From positions 32,752,508 through 32,816,507 of the forward strand of contig CM033718.1 of the NCBI GenBank assembly GCA_019671005.1: a stretch of DNA of 64,000 nucleotides. The letters are read 5' to 3'. This document shows positions 12,070-23,845 of the stretch, piece after piece. The first letter of the stretch is position 1. Each line of letters opens with the position of its first letter. This stretch comes from Hibiscus mutabilis. Taxonomy: Eukaryota > Streptophyta > Magnoliopsida > Malvales > Malvaceae. Under the pieces are notes generated by a model that searched no databases, was not told where the DNA came from, and was given only the letters and a program-made list of their open reading frames with translations. The position numbers and the translations under genes were made by a program.

Positions 12070-12420
12070 ATGTACCACATTCATGGTAAAGATGATGAAG
12101 AAGCTCCCGATGTTATCGCAAGGACCATTGAGTTAAATTCCAGTCCTACATATGCTTTTATTGATTCAGGGTCTACCCATTCATTTGTTTGTTCTACCTT
12201 GATCAACAAGTTAAAATTAAAACCTGAAATTATAGAATCATGTCTTGTAGTTTTGAATCCATTAGGGGGAAAACCCATTCCAAAAGCAAGCTTCCTTGAC
12301 CATTCGAAACGTTCCCCCCTTTCCTATTGATCTTTATGTTCTACCTTTTTGTGAATTGGACTTGATATTGGGGTTAGATTGTTTAAGTAAACACAAAGAC
12401 TGGGTAGATTGCCAAAATTG
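12070..12420 (+). pseudogene. Element A aspartic protease
   Basis: Reads MYHIHGKDDEEAPDVIARTI and then YAFIDSGSTHSFVCSTL; the catalytic DSG triplet is at 12163-12171 and is intact, unlike in B, C and D. The first frame ends at 12330 after a frameshift. The following FCELDLILGLDCLSKHKDW block continues in another frame to about 12410, where the RT linker starts. Family function: cleavage of the Gag-Pol polyprotein. Confidence 0.85.
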
Positions 12421-13200
12421 AAGACAGTATCTCTGGTCTTAGGGAAAGAATCCATTATCCTAATAGAGAAGAAACCAACTTCAATCTTTGCTAAGATGAT
12501 TCTCCAAGATGAAATTGAATTCGGTTTACCTAGTATGCCAATTGTGTCTGAATTCACTAATATTTTTCCCGAGGAACTCCCTGGTGTCCCTCCGACCAGA
12601 GAAGTAGAGTTCGGGATAGAAGTTCAGCCTGGAACAGCTCTGGTGTCCATTACACCCTATAGAATGGCACATGTTGAGTTGAAAGAACTCAATAAGCAAC
12701 TCCAAGAGCTACAACATAAAGGTTTCATACGACCTACCTTATCTCCTTGGGGTGCTCCAGTCTTGTTCGTGAAGAAGAAAGACGGGACCATGAGACTCTA
12801 TTTTGATTACAGACAATTGAACAAGCTTACAATTAAGAATCGGCATCATGAATCGAGTTTTCATGCCTTATCTCGACAAGTTCATGGTCAGCTTTATTGA
12901 TGACATCCTAGTTTACTCCCGGAAAAAGGAAGAACACTCTTAGCATCTCAGAATTGTATTGCAAACTCTTCGAGAATGTCAATTGTTCGTAAAGTTCTCT
13001 AAATGTGAATTTTGGCTATCGGAAGTCTTGTCCTTGGCCATGTCATCTCGGCATAAGGGATTAAAGTAGACCCGAAGAAAATTCAATCCATCCTAGATTG
13101 AAGACCTCCGAGGAATGTTAGTGAAATCATAAGCTTTCTCGGTCTAGCCAGATATTATCAGTGATTTTTCAAAGGATTCTCATCCATTGCCTCAAGTTTG
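12409..13200 (+). pseudogene. Element A reverse transcriptase with internal deletion
   Basis: The open part 12409-12900 holds VEFGIEVQPGTALVSITPYR, GFIRPTLSPWGAPVLFVKKK and MRLYFDYRQLNKLTIKN. It then jumps near 12845 to the later block MNRVFMPYLDKF, and FIDD follows at 12893-12904. By comparison with B about 210 bp are missing, including the IDLRSGY block with the first catalytic Asp, so RT activity is lost. Further stops occur at about 12943 and 13100. The FSKCEFWLSE and VDPKKIQ thumb/connection blocks follow in shifted frames. Confidence 0.87.
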
Positions 13201-13700
13201 ACAAAGTTAACCCAAAAGGATACACCTTTTGTTTGGTCGGAAAGCCAACAACGAAGCTTCGATCAACTTAAACAAGCCCTTACGCTTGCATCGGTTCTTA
13301 TCCAACCAGAATCGGGTAGAGAATTCACTGTCTATAGTGATGCATCTCATTTAGGACTCGAATGTGTCCTAATGCAAGATGGAAAAGTGGTAGCTTATGC
13401 TTCAAGGCAACTAAAACCACATGAGTCAAACTATCCAACACACGATCTAGAATTAGCAGCTATCGTGTTTGCTCTCAAAATATGGAGACATTACTTGTAC
13501 GGGGAGAAATGTAACGTTCACAGACCACAAGAGTCTCAAATATCTCCTGACTCAGAAAGATTTGAATCTGAGACAAAGAAGATGGGTTGAATTGCTCAAA
13601 GACTATGATTTGGTTATCGACTACCATCCGGGGAAAGCAAACGTGGTTGCTGATGCCCTTAGTCGCAAACCATACTCCGGTAAACTCCTAAATCTAAATT
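13198..13700 (+). pseudogene. Element A RNase H
   Basis: Gypsy RNase H region: FTVYSDASHLGLECVLMQDG carries the first catalytic Asp and YPTHDLELAAIVFALKIWRHYLYGEKC carries the Glu block. A one-base frameshift near 13505 moves the frame, after which FTDHKSLKYLLTQKDLNLRQ, RRWVELLKDYDLVIDYHPGK and NVVADALSRK continue. The enzyme removes RNA from the RNA-DNA hybrid during reverse transcription. Confidence 0.87.
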
Positions 13701-13929
13701 CTAGTATATTTCAATCAAATTTGAACTTTCTTGGGTCACAAGAAAGCTATTCGAACACTTACTTGTTTTGCAAGTAATCACTCGAAATTCTTGTCTGAAC
13801 TTTAAGTTTAATCTAGCTCAATCTCGAGAATTAAAGAACTCTAGTAAACTGATTCAGATCTTTAGAAGATCATATCCAAGTTAGACTCTGAGTCAAATTC
13901 TGACTTCTCCCTTAAGTCAAATAGACTCC

Positions 13930-14876
13930 TATATTTTAAGGATAGAGTGTGCGTTCCTAACAATGAAGAACTAAGACAAGAAATGTTACAAGAAGCTCAC
14001 CAAAGCTTATTCTTGATTCACCCGGGATCGATTAAGATGTACAAGGATCTTATGCCACTATACTGGTGGCCGGGTATGAAATCAGCTATTACAGACTTCG
14101 TATCTAAGTGCTTGACTTGTCAAAGAGTTAAAGCCGAACATCTAGTTCCTACTGTATTACTTCAGCCAATCGAATTCCCTTAGTGGAAATGGATCGTATT
14201 ACAATGGATTTTGTTACTGGTCTTCCTTCCACTCCAAGAAAGAACGATGTTGTATGGGTTATTGTAGATAGATTCACAAAGTCTAGTCATTTCATCCCTG
14301 TTCGAAAGAACATGATCTTGGAAACCTTAGCCGAGCTATACATCCGTGAAGTGATTCGATTACATGGTGTACCTACAGCAATAATCTCTGATTGTGATCC
14401 TAGATTTGCTTCTCGATTTTGGAAGTCTCTACAGAAAGCTCTAGGGACCAAAGTAAATCTAAGTATAGCCTTCCATCCTCAGTCTGATGGACAATCTAAA
14501 AGGATTATTCAAGTACTAGAAGACATGCTTCGAGCTTGTGTTATAGAGTTCGGGAATAACTGGGAGAAATCTCTACCCCTTCTAGAGTTTGCCTAAAACA
14601 ATAGCTATCAAGCATCTATTTAGATGGCACCATTCGAAGCTCTATACACGAGGAAGTGTAGAACTCCATTATGTTGGTCTGAATTGGGGGAAAACAAAGT
14701 GCTAGGGCCTCAATTGCTTCGGGAAACCGAAGAACATGTGAAAATCATTCATGATTGTTTGAAGGCAGATTTCGATAGACAGAAAACATATGCTGACTTG
14801 AAAAGAAGAGATATCCAGCATGCTATTGGAGAAAAAGTCTTCCTAAAGGTCTCACCTTGGAAGAAAGCCCTTTGAT
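13930..14876 (+). pseudogene. Element A integrase (HHCC and catalytic core)
   Basis: HHCC zinc finger with HQSLFLIHPGSIKMY and CLTCQRVKAEH at about 14000-14150. The core begins MDRITMDFVTGLPSTPR (first Asp), then ISDCDPRFASRFW (second Asp). In the third block DGQSKRIIQVLEDML the expected Glu of DGQSER is Lys (14498-14500), which should abolish strand transfer. Stops occur at 14181, near 14595 and 14622. No GT-AG insertion is present between IIQ and VLEDML, unlike B and C. Confidence 0.88.
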
Positions 14877-15263
14877 TTGGAAGAAAAGGGAAACTTAGTC
14901 CCCCGATTCATTGGTCCATTTGAAATCACTGAAATAATTGCACTGGTGGCCTATCGATTAGCTCTCCCTAGAGAATTCGATAGAATCCACAATGTATTCC
15001 ACGTATCTATCATCATAAGATACATATCAGATCCATCCCATATTCTTGAACCGGAAGAAGTTGAATTGAATCCCGATTTGTCCTATGAAGAAGAGCTTGT
15101 TCAGATTCTTGATCGAGAAGTAAGAAATCTTAGGAACAAGATTGTTCCTCTTGTCAAGGTCTTGTGGAGAAACCACAAGATAGAAGAAGCTACTTTGGAA
15201 TTTGAACAAATCATGAAGAAACTATATCCCCATCTATTTGACTCAGGTAAATTCGAGGATTAA
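14877..15263 (+). pseudogene. Element A integrase C-terminus and chromodomain-like tail
   Basis: Open for 128 residues. GNLVPRFIGPFEITEI and AYRLALPREFDRIHNVFHVS form the usual GPF/Y module. The tail EELVQILDREVRNLRNKIV, PLVKVLWRNHKIEEATLEFE and MKKLYPHLF matches the chromodomain of Tekay-type chromoviruses, thought to guide insertion to heterochromatin. The usual TWE is TLE. The reading ends FED then stop at 15263, close to the start of the 3' LTR, and no clear polypurine tract is seen. Confidence 0.85.
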
Positions 15264-15269
15264 GCTTAA

Positions 15270-18200
15270 TTGCTTAAATTGATAGCTTAATTGAATCTAG
15301 AAATTAAGCTAAATTGATTAGTCAAGGGTCTAATTGAATGAATGAAAGAACAAGTGATCAAATTAAGATGACCAACTTGTAAACTCTAACGCCCTTGATT
15401 AAGTTAATATTAAGGATTAATTAAGGGAGATTTTAGACTTTGCACAAATCCAATAACATGGATTAGATGTTGTCATCTTCTCTATTATACCAAATTGCCG
15501 AAACTTACTTGAGAAAAAGAGAGAAAGAAAGCTTGAAGGAGAAAGCTTGAATCCATGTCCTACAACCTTGATTTAGCTCCAAATTAAGCCTAGATAGCTT
15601 AGTGATTAAGTTAATTACTTGTTTCCTTTGTAAATTTCATGTTTGAATTGAAATGGAAATGTGGTTTGAATGTATAGATGCTGGAAAATGTGATGAACAT
15701 GTTATAGATTGATTGAATGATTGTTTGATGATGTTCTTGGTTGTATTGATGAATTAGATGATTTCTTTATGTGTTTAGGTCATGCTATGTGCAATTAGAA
15801 CCTGGAAATTGATTGCTAGTAATCAAATGGCTAATGAAACTCACGTGGAATTGCTAGAAAATTGAGAAACATGAACATGGTTCAAAACAGTTTAGATTAG
15901 GGGACTGTTTTGATTTAAAAATTGTGTAAGCATGCTAAATGAGCTTAAAAATCTGTTTTGAACATGTTGATAGGTAAAATGGATATTTAATTGAATTGGT
16001 AAGTTGCTGGAAAAATGACTACACCTAACTGAACTAGTAAATTAGGTAATGGACTGCCTAGTTGATGAATTGATGTGTAATTGTGATCAATTGGATTAAA
16101 CTAGGTTCAACATGACTATGCCCTGTTTAGAGAACATTTTTAGGAGAATTATGATGGCCTAAATATGTATGAATGTGTTTATGAATGAAATTCTCATGAT
16201 AGGACCTTGTTAGGATGAAATAAAGAACTAGAATTGCAACCTAAGCTGCCCATAATTGCTCTGTTCTGGGCAGTCACTTTGAAAATTCACCAAACATTGT
16301 AGAGATCAAATTCAGGGCTGAAATTTTAATGGCATAATCCTTTGTATGTATAATTTCATTAGGAGAAAACAGAACTGAAAACTGGGTCCTATACTGGAAA
16401 CAGTAAATGGAAATAGCTGGACAGTGAAAACTGTCCAGGCAGTGTAAAATGCCCTGTCTTTGAACAATAAACTTTATTAATTGGATAATAACTAAAATGC
16501 AAGCCTATTATGGTTTTAAATAAAATTTTGTTATCTTTCCAACGGTATAAATTAATTGAAATTACGACGTAAGAATTGAAAGATATGCCTGTTTAAGCAT
16601 GTAGTGTGCAAGCTGTCAGGCAGCAGCACTTAAGCTAGTTATAAACTATTTTGTACACAGTTTTGTTGGACTGTTTGTAACAGTTTGGGATAAATGGATT
16701 TTGCCTAGCTTTGTTTATTGAAATGTTGGCTTAATTGTACTTATATGAGCAAAGTCTTGCTGCCAGAATTGTGTATGATAAGTACTAGTAATATTGCCTT
16801 GCTTGAATGGTCATATGAGACTTGTTTTAATATGCATCTGCTTGTTTAATGTTTTAGAACCAGCTTTGAACTTGGAGGAAGGAGAAAAAGGAAATCATTC
16901 AGTGGCTAAGAGCAAGGGAATATCTATACAAGACAATTGCTAGCTTGCTTGGATTGTATTGTGAGTGTAGTTACCTCTAGGGTTAGGACTAGGTCCTAAC
17001 CATTGCATTCTTGTTTCAATCTTGACATGTAAATGAATCTAATCTTGAACTTGACCTAATAAGGGAAGGATGATTAAAGAAACACATGAAACATGATCCT
17101 AGTATTTTTTATATGTCTATTCGAAATGCTTATGCATGATTGATGATAGCTTGAATGCTTGTATGTGTTATGATACAACATGATTGAATGCTAATGACTT
17201 GTTTGAGATATGATGTTATCTCATCATGATGAAATGAATCTTGAAACCACTTGACTTGTGAGCTAAGGCACAATAGCCTAAGGGCTTAACATGAAATGAT
17301 CTTACTTGACATGAACATGATCTTGAACTTGATAACATGAATAAATGGTAATTTGAACAACCTTGGTATCTAGTTGGATTAGGTAGAAAGCCATGCCTTA
17401 GAGTCTAGAGCTCATTATGTACGGGTGGACTACGGTCCAGGGCTACGGCCTTTATTTGGCGACAGACGGAGGGTACATATGTGGTCTTTGGCAACAGTAG
17501 GAGGTTGACCAGCACTACGGTGCATATTGTGGTGACAGTTGGTTGGAGACTCGATTACCTATACGAACTAAGTACCAAGGGGGTTGTTTAATGAATTAAC
17601 AAATGAATAACAATTCAATTATAGATGATACTTGTCTTGAATGCCATGAGATGTATGTTACTTGATTTGAAAGCATGACACCTTGGTTTCTTGTTTTGCA
17701 AGCATGTTGCTTGGTTCATGAATTATGATTTGTTGATGCCTAATCTTGTTGGTCGAATGCATGCTATCCTAGATAGGATAATCTTGATGTTTGCAAGACT
17801 AGATAAGGTCACTCTTGATGTTTGAAAGACTAGCTAAGTCTACTCTAATGCTTGGAAGCCTTAGCTAGGTCTACACTTGACTTAAAAGATATGAAACTTG
17901 AAATAACAAATGGTTAGACTAGTTACTACCTCACTAAGTACATTTTTTACTTATCACTCATGTTTCATTCTTCCCAAACTATAGGTTAAAGGATTCAACA
18001 TTGCTTGATCTTGAAGTTGATTCCCTGAGCAAGAAGCATCCTACACAAGCTTGGTTAAAGTAGATTCCATACTTGTTTTGTATTCTCCTAGAATGGTGGC
18101 GCTAGATGTATATAGATAGCTTGAACATGCATCTTGAAGGATTGTATATAATGCTTGATGGGTCTATCTATGATATGTATATAGTTTAGGTTTGTAAAGA

Positions 18201-19090
18201 ACTTAGGTAAATTGTAATGGTTGAATGTTTTGCTGCGCTTATGTTGATGGAATGAATGATCCAATGTTGATCTAGTTGATATGAAGAAATGTAAAAGCCT
18301 TGAAATGATCATGTGTATGCTTGGGTTATAATTCGAATAGGATAAAATAGGTTGATTAAGATCTATTCGAATGGTCATGATAAGTATATGAATCAATTGT
18401 GTGTTCATGGCTTGATTATATGAGTATTGAGCACTTGTTTGATGCATGAACAAATAGTTTTGATTCATTAGGTACTAGTTACATGCCTTGTAATAAATGA
18501 CTAGTGTTAATGGTTGAATGTATGAGTTAGAGTAAGGCTAGCATGGAACAAATTCTATGTTAATGAATGCTTAGATGATCATGCTTAGTAAGAATAGAAT
18601 TAAGATGTCTAAAGGTATACAAGCTAATGAATAATGTAGTGTAATCTACATGATAAAGTAGTAACTTGAAATGTAAGCACGAAAGAAATTAATCTAGTGG
18701 TATTTTAATCATAGTCGAATGCTTAGGATGAAATTGAAGTACATTTGAGATTACTTACATGATAAGATATGCATAAATGGTTGCATATGCCTTGTTCAAA
18801 TGCTTGTTCCTCATTGCTTGCTTTGTTCAATTGATAGGATGATTTATGAGTCAAGGGTGAGCTTTTTTGTTAGCTAAGTAAGCAAGTTTGAATGATTGTT
18901 TCTTCTTGGTTGTTGATTATCGAGTGTAATGCTTGATTATTGAATCAAGTTTGAATGTGTAATGCATGTATTGTCCTTGCCTTGTCTATGTTCTAGTATT
19001 GTTCGAATGCCATGCCTTGTCTTGTATTTGCTTGCTTGCTAAGTAACGCTCCCAAACTGAGTTACTACTAACCTGGGTAGGGGTGTTACA
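15270..19090 (+). repeat. Element A 3' LTR (about 3.8 kb)
   Basis: Matches the split 5' LTR and, inverted, the solo LTR 43303-47133. The exact start is uncertain, about 15264-15300, because neither TGTAACA nor a polypurine tract is readable there; the first ~100 bp may be altered. The end TGTTACA at 19090 is clear. Holds GAGCTC and GGACTACGGTCC (17408-17438), the hairpin (17935-17953) and the CTCCTAG box (18084-18102). Confidence 0.9.
17935..17953 (+). promoter_or_regulatory. LTR hairpin, A 3' LTR
   Basis: TAAGTA / TACTTA, one base pair shorter than in the 5' LTR because of a deletion in the loop side. Same position as 9482-9501. Confidence 0.55.
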
Positions 19091-19290
19091 TTGTACCTTA
19101 TGCCCTAGCACCCAGTGTGCATAATGCAGCCTTAACGAACATCATTGTTGTGTACCTCAATGTTGACGAGATGCTATAGGACCTGCCAAAAACTTCTAAA
19201 TATAGAGACACCTACAGATATACTCCTGCATCACTGGATACCTCAACATCCGCTGCACTACAGGCTAGTGAAGCGCTAGCACCATTCGCG
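19091..19290. repeat. 200-bp direct repeat, copy 1
   Basis: Same 200-bp sequence as 20504-20703, from TTGTACCTTA to CACCATTCGCG, with roughly 12% difference by eye. The left edge coincides exactly with the end of A's LTR, so A inserted inside or at the edge of this repeat. One frame reads VPYALAPSVHNAALTN with a later stop; I do not recognise the protein. Confidence 0.85.
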
Positions 19291-20200
19291 TCGATGGATG
19301 AAGCCGATCAAAATGAAGTAATCAAATGCTTGAGTGTTGGTATACTCTTTTCCATCAAAGGACTGATGCCTCCAAGAACAATGGCAACGCGGAGGGTATG
19401 CGTGGACTACAAAGGAACTAAAAGAAAGATATCTCCGATAAAGCTCCACAAGGGGATGTAGTTTCAAGCACCTCGGCTCAACTCTTTTTTAGAAGAATTT
19501 TCACTCGATAGAGGGTGCGGATGAACTATAAGAAGTATCAGAAATGATTCTCATTCCAACACATCAAGATTCGGGATACTTGAGCATCCAGTTAAGTCTT
19601 ATTTTTATTTTTCAGCGTTGTTTTTTATTTTATTTCTTTTATTTTTTAAAACTTTAGTTTCGTTTTAGATGCTTCTAAATTTTATTTTGTTATCTCGTTT
19701 CGTATCTGATGCTACAATAATGAGTTAACTATTGTTTTATTTCTTTTGATTTTCTTTTGTTTATTTTACAGCCATAAAGAAAAAAAGAATCAAATTTTTT
19801 TGGGATTTAGAGAAATGTTAATTTTTGGCAGTATTAGCTCCAAAATATTTTAGGATATTTGGGTGGCTAATAGACAAAATGGGAAGAGGATATGTTGCAT
19901 TTAATGAACTGTATTTTTTCTCTTCTCTAATAATTACACCATATATTCCCTCTCTCTTACTTTTTAGGATTTCTAAATCCCTATGCCACCACATGTCCAC
20001 AATCTTCTTCCACAGGCCATTACTTTTCCTCACTTTCCTCACATTCCCACTTCTCAATAAACTCCTCAATAATTTCCCTTCAAAAGTTTACAGCATTACA
20101 CCTTCAATACCATATCTTTCAATCTCCTTCTTCTTTCTATCATCTTCTCATCTGAATCTTAGACGAACAAAGAGATAATTTTTTCTTTAAAGCCAAGATC

Positions 20201-20450
20201 TTGTCGAGCCTTCTTCTTCTTCTTCAAGATTTCAAAAAAAAAACTAAGTCCTCAATATCTTGTGCAATCATCATCTTCTTCTTCATAGAGCCACCATGGT
20301 GTAAATCAAGAACGTCGCTCGAGCCACTCACCAAAGCAATTGTTGCGAGGGAAACATCTAAGGATAAGAATATTAGGCCACTAATTTTTCCAAGTTTAAT
20401 AATTGCTTTGTGTCGGCAATCGTAGGTGCATGAGAATGCCAAGGATGAGA
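20201..20450 (+). pseudogene. Element H: fragment of an Athila-type ORF
   Basis: One frame reads SLEPLTKAIVARETSKDKNI and RPLIFPSLIIALCRQS then stop. The RPLIFPSLIIALCR segment resembles the IFPNLITTLCRKK segment of element E's extra ORF (34504-35330), a domain found in plant Athila/Tat elements and annotated in databases as a putative plant transposon protein. Too short and broken to assign further. Confidence 0.45.
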
Positions 20451-20503
20451 AAACTAAAGCAAAGACAAGACTATGCTAGCCAAAGTGCCAGGGCTCAAAG
20501 GAC

Positions 20504-20703
20504 TTGTACCTTACGCCCTAGCACCCAGTGTGCATAATGCAACCTTAACGAACATCATTATTGGGTACTTCAATGTTGACTAGATGCTATAGGACCTGCC
20601 AAAAACTTTTGAATATAGAAAGTCCTCCAGATCTACTCATGCTTCACCAGATGCCTCAACATCCACTGCACCACAGGCTAGTGAAGCGCTAGCACCATTC
20701 GCG
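20504..20703. repeat. 200-bp direct repeat, copy 2
   Basis: Partner of 19091-19290, 1413 bp downstream. Flanks differ on the right (TCGATGG versus CCCCGCG). In this copy the frame KVPGLKGLVPYALAPSVHNA runs in from the left without a stop. Confidence 0.85.
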
Positions 20704-21883
20704 CCCCGCGCTGGTACATGCTATAAAAGTACAACACGCAAGACTACACATTCTCGCTCGCACTTAAACTTTAGGTAGTTATTCTTTTCTTTTGCATTGC
20801 CTTTTCATTTGTTTGTATTGAGGAAAATGCTTCCCTCAAGTTTGGGGAGGTTTGTCCATAGTAATTTTTTACGTACTTAGGTTTGTTCGTAGCATTTTTT
20901 TCATCTTCTTGTTTGAATTGCATATTTGTTTCATTGCATGTTTATTTTGTTGCATTGAGGACAATGCTTCTCTCACGGTTGGGGGAGGTTTGTCTTAGGT
21001 AAAAAATTTAAAGGTCAGTAGTTGGTAGATTTTTAATTTTGCATTTTACTACTATGGCTTTAATTTGATGAAACTACTGCTTTGTTAATAATGATATCTT
21101 ATGATGATTTTAGGTTTAACATTTGGCAATGTATTAAACGCAATTGTGATTTGAACTTAGGGGTTGAAACTATTGTAGCATCTATTTGAACATGTTGATG
21201 CCTTCAATGCTTAAGAAGTCTTAGGGAAATTTTAGGTTAGTCTGTCTTGAATGTCGTAGCCTAGTGATGAAAACAGTGAACAAAATGCTCAACGTTAGCA
21301 TAAAGGCTAAATAATTAAATCACATAAAAATCGAGAAAAAAATAATAAAAAAGATGGAAAATTTTAAAGTCGATGCTGAAGGAAAACTATTTAGGGACAA
21401 TCTAATATGCTTTTCTAGCTTAAAACACTAGGTGAGTTGTGTTTGCTCTATTTAACTTTCTCTGGTAGGAATAGTAGTATTAGCATAAGTGTGAATGAAT
21501 GTCTTCAACGGATGACTCTGCTCGATGGGCTTGGGGATGGGGTGTTTGCTCCACTTCATTTTTAGGCCTTGAAGGGTAGTTGTGATAAGTTGAAGCACCT
21601 ATGATGTAGTTAATAAATAAAAAGACTAAGGGATTCAAATAAGTTCTAAAAAGGAAAGAAAAAGCTAGGGCAAACTTAGAGAGCATATTTCAAACTTCTC
21701 TAAGGTTATTAAGTATTGACTGAATGCAGCACATCACACACTTCACCTATAGTGGAATTGATCCGAGGAACGAATCTGTTGAGCTTTGATATACTGCCTT
21801 TATATATTTGATTTTTTGAGGATTGAATTAATGTTGCAGCATATTTCTGCAAAGTTGACGCCATAGTTTCTTTTTAGTTTTTG

Positions 21884-23845
21884 GGTAACCCCTTAAACCC
21901 AACCTAGAAGAAAAGACCGAATTTAAAAGTTACAATTGGAAAGTTAACCCTCAAGAAAACCAATTTTAAAAAATTATAATTGAATTTAAAATAAAAACCA
22001 CATAAATAACGACTAAAAACAATCCCAAAACATAAACAATCTCAAAGTACAAAATTTTATCAATGTTTCAAAATAATAAATAAAAATAGTTTCATACTGA
22101 ATAATAAAATAACTGGATAAAATGTGAGATCCTCCAAGTACCACGCCGCCTAAACTCCAAAGATATCTATAAGAGGAAACTATGGGGAGTAAGCTAAAGA
22201 GCTTGATGTGTCTCTAAACTGCAAGAAAAAAAATAATCATAAAATATAGTATTATTTTCTTAAAATCCTTTAAAACCATGGCATAAATATCACAAACACA
22301 ATGTAATGCACCCAACTACAACCACCAAGAGAAGAGGAAAGTTCCCCAAAACTTCTCGCTACAACCGCCATCCTAAGTTGAATTTAGCCCAGAGGGTTAA
22401 ATCACTGAATTTCCCCGTACAAATCTCAACTCATGCTCATACATATATGATGTTTACAGCTCAGATTCATAAACATGGTTCCATAAATCCGATATTCCAT
22501 AAAATATACTTCATAAAACATAGTCCATAAATTCATAAATCATATCTTCATAAATCTTATGTTTCATAAATCATAGTTAAAACATATTCTGAAAAAATAT
22601 GCAGGTGATGACAAACATACAAGCCATAGTGCAAAATCATAATCAAGCAAGGTGTATAACACCGGAAGAAACACACCGTAGCCAAGCAAACTCAACCAAT
22701 TGTATGATGATGTGTTTCCCACGATTAGAAGTATTGGGTCAGGCTGTATCAGTGCCTATGAGAATAATTTCTATATTATTTCAATAATCGCAGTGCCACC
22801 AACTAAGACTAAGACACTGATATAGAACACTTATCTTATTCGTAACATTGATTCCAATTCAATCGAAGGCACAGTTGTGATAAATTGTGCAGTAAAGGCA
22901 GTCGGATAGTTTAGGTCAGACTGATTACAAAAGTGATTACGAGTACAGGTTGGTCAGGTCTAACTCGAGTCTACAAATTAGATCTTGATTCAGTCATAAC
23001 GGTTTGGATCAAACAGAATTACATCGCCTACGTTTATAAAAAAGATTGAATCATGAAAAACAGTTGAATATAAATATATATATATTAGTATTAACATTAT
23101 GATTATTAGATAAAACAATAGATATTTGTATAAATTAATCATATTTATACTAAAATAATAATATAATAATGATGATGAATAACTTCCAAACTAGAAACAA
23201 ATACATGGGCAGTGTTTTGGCGTTGGAGGCATGGAATTGAAGTTTGATGTGGTTTAATTGGGTGAGAACAATGGTTCACAGAAGGGCAGTGGTACGTGTG
23301 GGGCAGCTGTAGTCGGTGCAACGGTGAACGAATCAAGACATTGGGTGTTGACGCAGAGACCAAACAGAGATCGCGAGGACTGGGCGTTTTTCTCGGTCGT
23401 TTGTTTTATTCGAAACATGATAGACAAGCAAGAGGTGGCGTCGTACGGCAGTGACCGGATAAGTTATGACTGCACGGAAAAATAATGAAGGTATGAGATT
23501 TTGTTTTAAGGCTACGGTATTGTAGTCCGAGATAAAAAAGAGAGGGTTGGGTTTTATAGCAATAAAAATAATCGGTTAAATTAGAAATTAATTCTCCAAT
23601 TTAGATACGGTTCAATTTCTATCACCCAAGTTTTCAAAAATTATAAAATAATCTTTAAACTTTAAAAATTCAAATTTTGACTATGAAATCTATATTTCTT
23701 AAATTTAGTCACGGGTTTAGAAATTTCAAAATTAGAAATTCATATGCTTCTAAAAATTGTGATTCAATCCCCAAAAGTTACGGTTTTAAAAATTAAGAAT
23801 TAAAAATTAGGATTTTTAATTTGGGCTAAAATTCGGGGTATTACA
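21884..23845 (-). repeat. Element G 3' LTR
   Basis: About 1.96 kb, ends TATTACA. Aligns with 24482-26316; differences exceed 8% by eye plus several indels, so G is older than A or D. Contains the AAGCT/AGCTT hairpin at 22191-22204. Open frames inside (for example 22306-22530) are LTR sequence, not genes. Confidence 0.87.
22191..22204 (-). promoter_or_regulatory. LTR hairpin, G left LTR
   Basis: AAGCT AAAG AGCTT: a 5-bp stem and 4-base loop. It occupies the same relative place, upstream of a CTAGGCG..GTGGTACTT-like box on the element strand, as hairpins in the other families. Confidence 0.45.

Larger units (their letters stand above)
1..19090 (+). mobile_element. Element A: Ty3/gypsy Tekay-type chromovirus (5' end outside window)
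   Basis: Nearly complete LTR retrotransposon. The 5' LTR (1-1724 plus 8776-10638, interrupted by element D) and the 3' LTR (about 15270-19090) align base for base over long stretches; in one 165-bp stretch compared by eye about 4% of positions differ. The interior runs PBS, gag with one CCHC knuckle, protease, RT, RNase H, integrase and a C-terminal chromodomain-like tail, the gypsy order. About 250 bp of the 5' LTR should lie left of base 1. The interior has many stops and a deletion in RT, so the copy is dead. The 3' LTR ends in TGTTACA at 19090; the partner target duplication lies outside the window. Confidence 0.92.
19091..21883 (+). mobile_element. Element H, interior remnant (Athila/Tat-like)
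   Basis: Sequence between A and G, taken as the decayed 3' half of an old plus-strand Athila/Tat-type element. Evidence: an open fragment with RPLIFPSLIIALCR (about 20345-20415) similar to IFPNLITTLCRKK in element E; a non-coding part at 21520-21560 matching E inverted (33650-33720); and polypurine-like GTTTGGGGAGG (about 20840-20850) and GGTTGGGGGAGG (about 20977-20988) in TTGAGGA(A/C)AATGCTTC context. H continues after G at 26317 with a further polypurine-like site and an LTR. Many stops; no usable gene. 19300-20180 has T-rich and C/T-rich sequence without a firm assignment. Confidence 0.6.

Noticed and set aside
19825..20178. 117-codon plus-strand frame, Phe/Ser-rich, and its antisense partner
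   Set aside because: C/T-rich non-coding sequence gives long open frames rich in Phe, Ser and Leu; no domain. Possibly leader or LTR sequence of an Athila-type element.
22306..22530. 74-codon open frame in G's left LTR, same length in the right LTR (24936-25160)
   Set aside because: LTR homology explains it; many residue changes, no known domain, no sign of selection.
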